This document shows, in pieces, positions 63,983 to 64,000 of a stretch of DNA of 64,000 bases. The notes beneath the pieces are model-generated. The model worked only from the letters and a program-made list of their open reading frames with translations, had not been told where the DNA came from and ran no database searches. The position numbers and the translations under genes were made by a program. How positions within the stretch are numbered: the stretch's first letter is position 1; the number at the start of each line of letters is the position of its first letter. This DNA comes from Lethocerus indicus (lineage: Eukaryota > Arthropoda > Insecta > Hemiptera > Belostomatidae). Location: NCBI GenBank assembly GCA_019843655.1, contig JACDQD010000102.1, positions 8,503,501 to 8,567,500 of the forward strand. The letters are read 5' to 3'.

Positions 63983-64000
63983 TGGAATAAAGACGAAAAA

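Larger units (their letters stand above)
54470..64000. other. Noncoding, probably intronic, to the window end
   Basis: GC-rich islands lie at about 54540-54850, 55030-55450, 58220-58700, 60060-60330, 61090-61260 and 63580-63860. The rest is AT-rich. Simple repeats are present at 58447-58488, 63522-63561 and 63890-63982. The exon that should follow the TIA1/Rox8 piece (start of RRM2) was looked for and not recognised, so it probably lies beyond the window. Confidence 0.45.

Noticed and set aside
1..64000. CRISPR array, bacterial operon, phage or integrated virus
   Set aside because: There are no regularly spaced repeats, no run of long adjacent open frames and no viral or transposase domain anywhere in the window.

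Overview
The window looks like noncoding DNA from an animal, most likely an insect or another arthropod. It is a mosaic of AT-rich stretches and CpG-rich, GC-rich islands of a few hundred bases, with many (AT)n and (GA)n/(CT)n microsatellites. There is no bacterial-style gene packing, no convincing rRNA or tRNA, and no CRISPR array. The longest ATG-started open frame is about 167 codons and matches nothing I recognise. The lineage call rests mainly on one exon whose residues follow the insect Rox8 pattern more closely than the vertebrate TIA1/TIAR pattern.

The one host coding piece I can support is a 58-bp exon at 9752-9809 (+) with strong splice sites. It encodes the end of RRM1 and the start of the RRM1-RRM2 linker of a TIA-1/TIAR/Rox8 family RNA-binding protein. 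I found no flanking RRM exon on either side. The upstream intron is therefore probably longer than 9.7 kb and the downstream one longer than 54 kb, unless a 15-nt microexon candidate at 24290-24304 is real. Most of the window is then intron of this gene. Several acceptor-next-to-donor sequences could be recursive splice points, although none matches the ideal motif.

The most unusual structure is a small dispersed repeat family with three copies: A at 30063-30910 (reverse), B at 44130-44917 and C at 45468-45833. The full form is a tail of about 335 bp, an arm of about 200 bp, a loop of about 110-120 bp, and an inverted copy of the arm. Each complete arm carries, pointing outward from the loop, an ATG-started open frame of exactly 104 nt ending at a splice-donor-like AG|GTAT. 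The loop thus looks like a two-way promoter between two mirror-image first exons. Copy C is 5'-truncated and flanked by a 12-bp target-site duplication.

Layout: 1-9751, noncoding with islands; 9752-9809, TIA1/Rox8 exon; 10554-10959, degenerate coding-like remnant; 11-30 kb, noncoding islands, microsatellites and the microexon candidate; 30-31 kb, repeat copy A; 31-44 kb, noncoding; 44.1-45.9 kb, copies B and C; 46-64 kb, noncoding islands, AT/GA microsatellites and candidate recursive splice points. Island and region edges were judged by eye.
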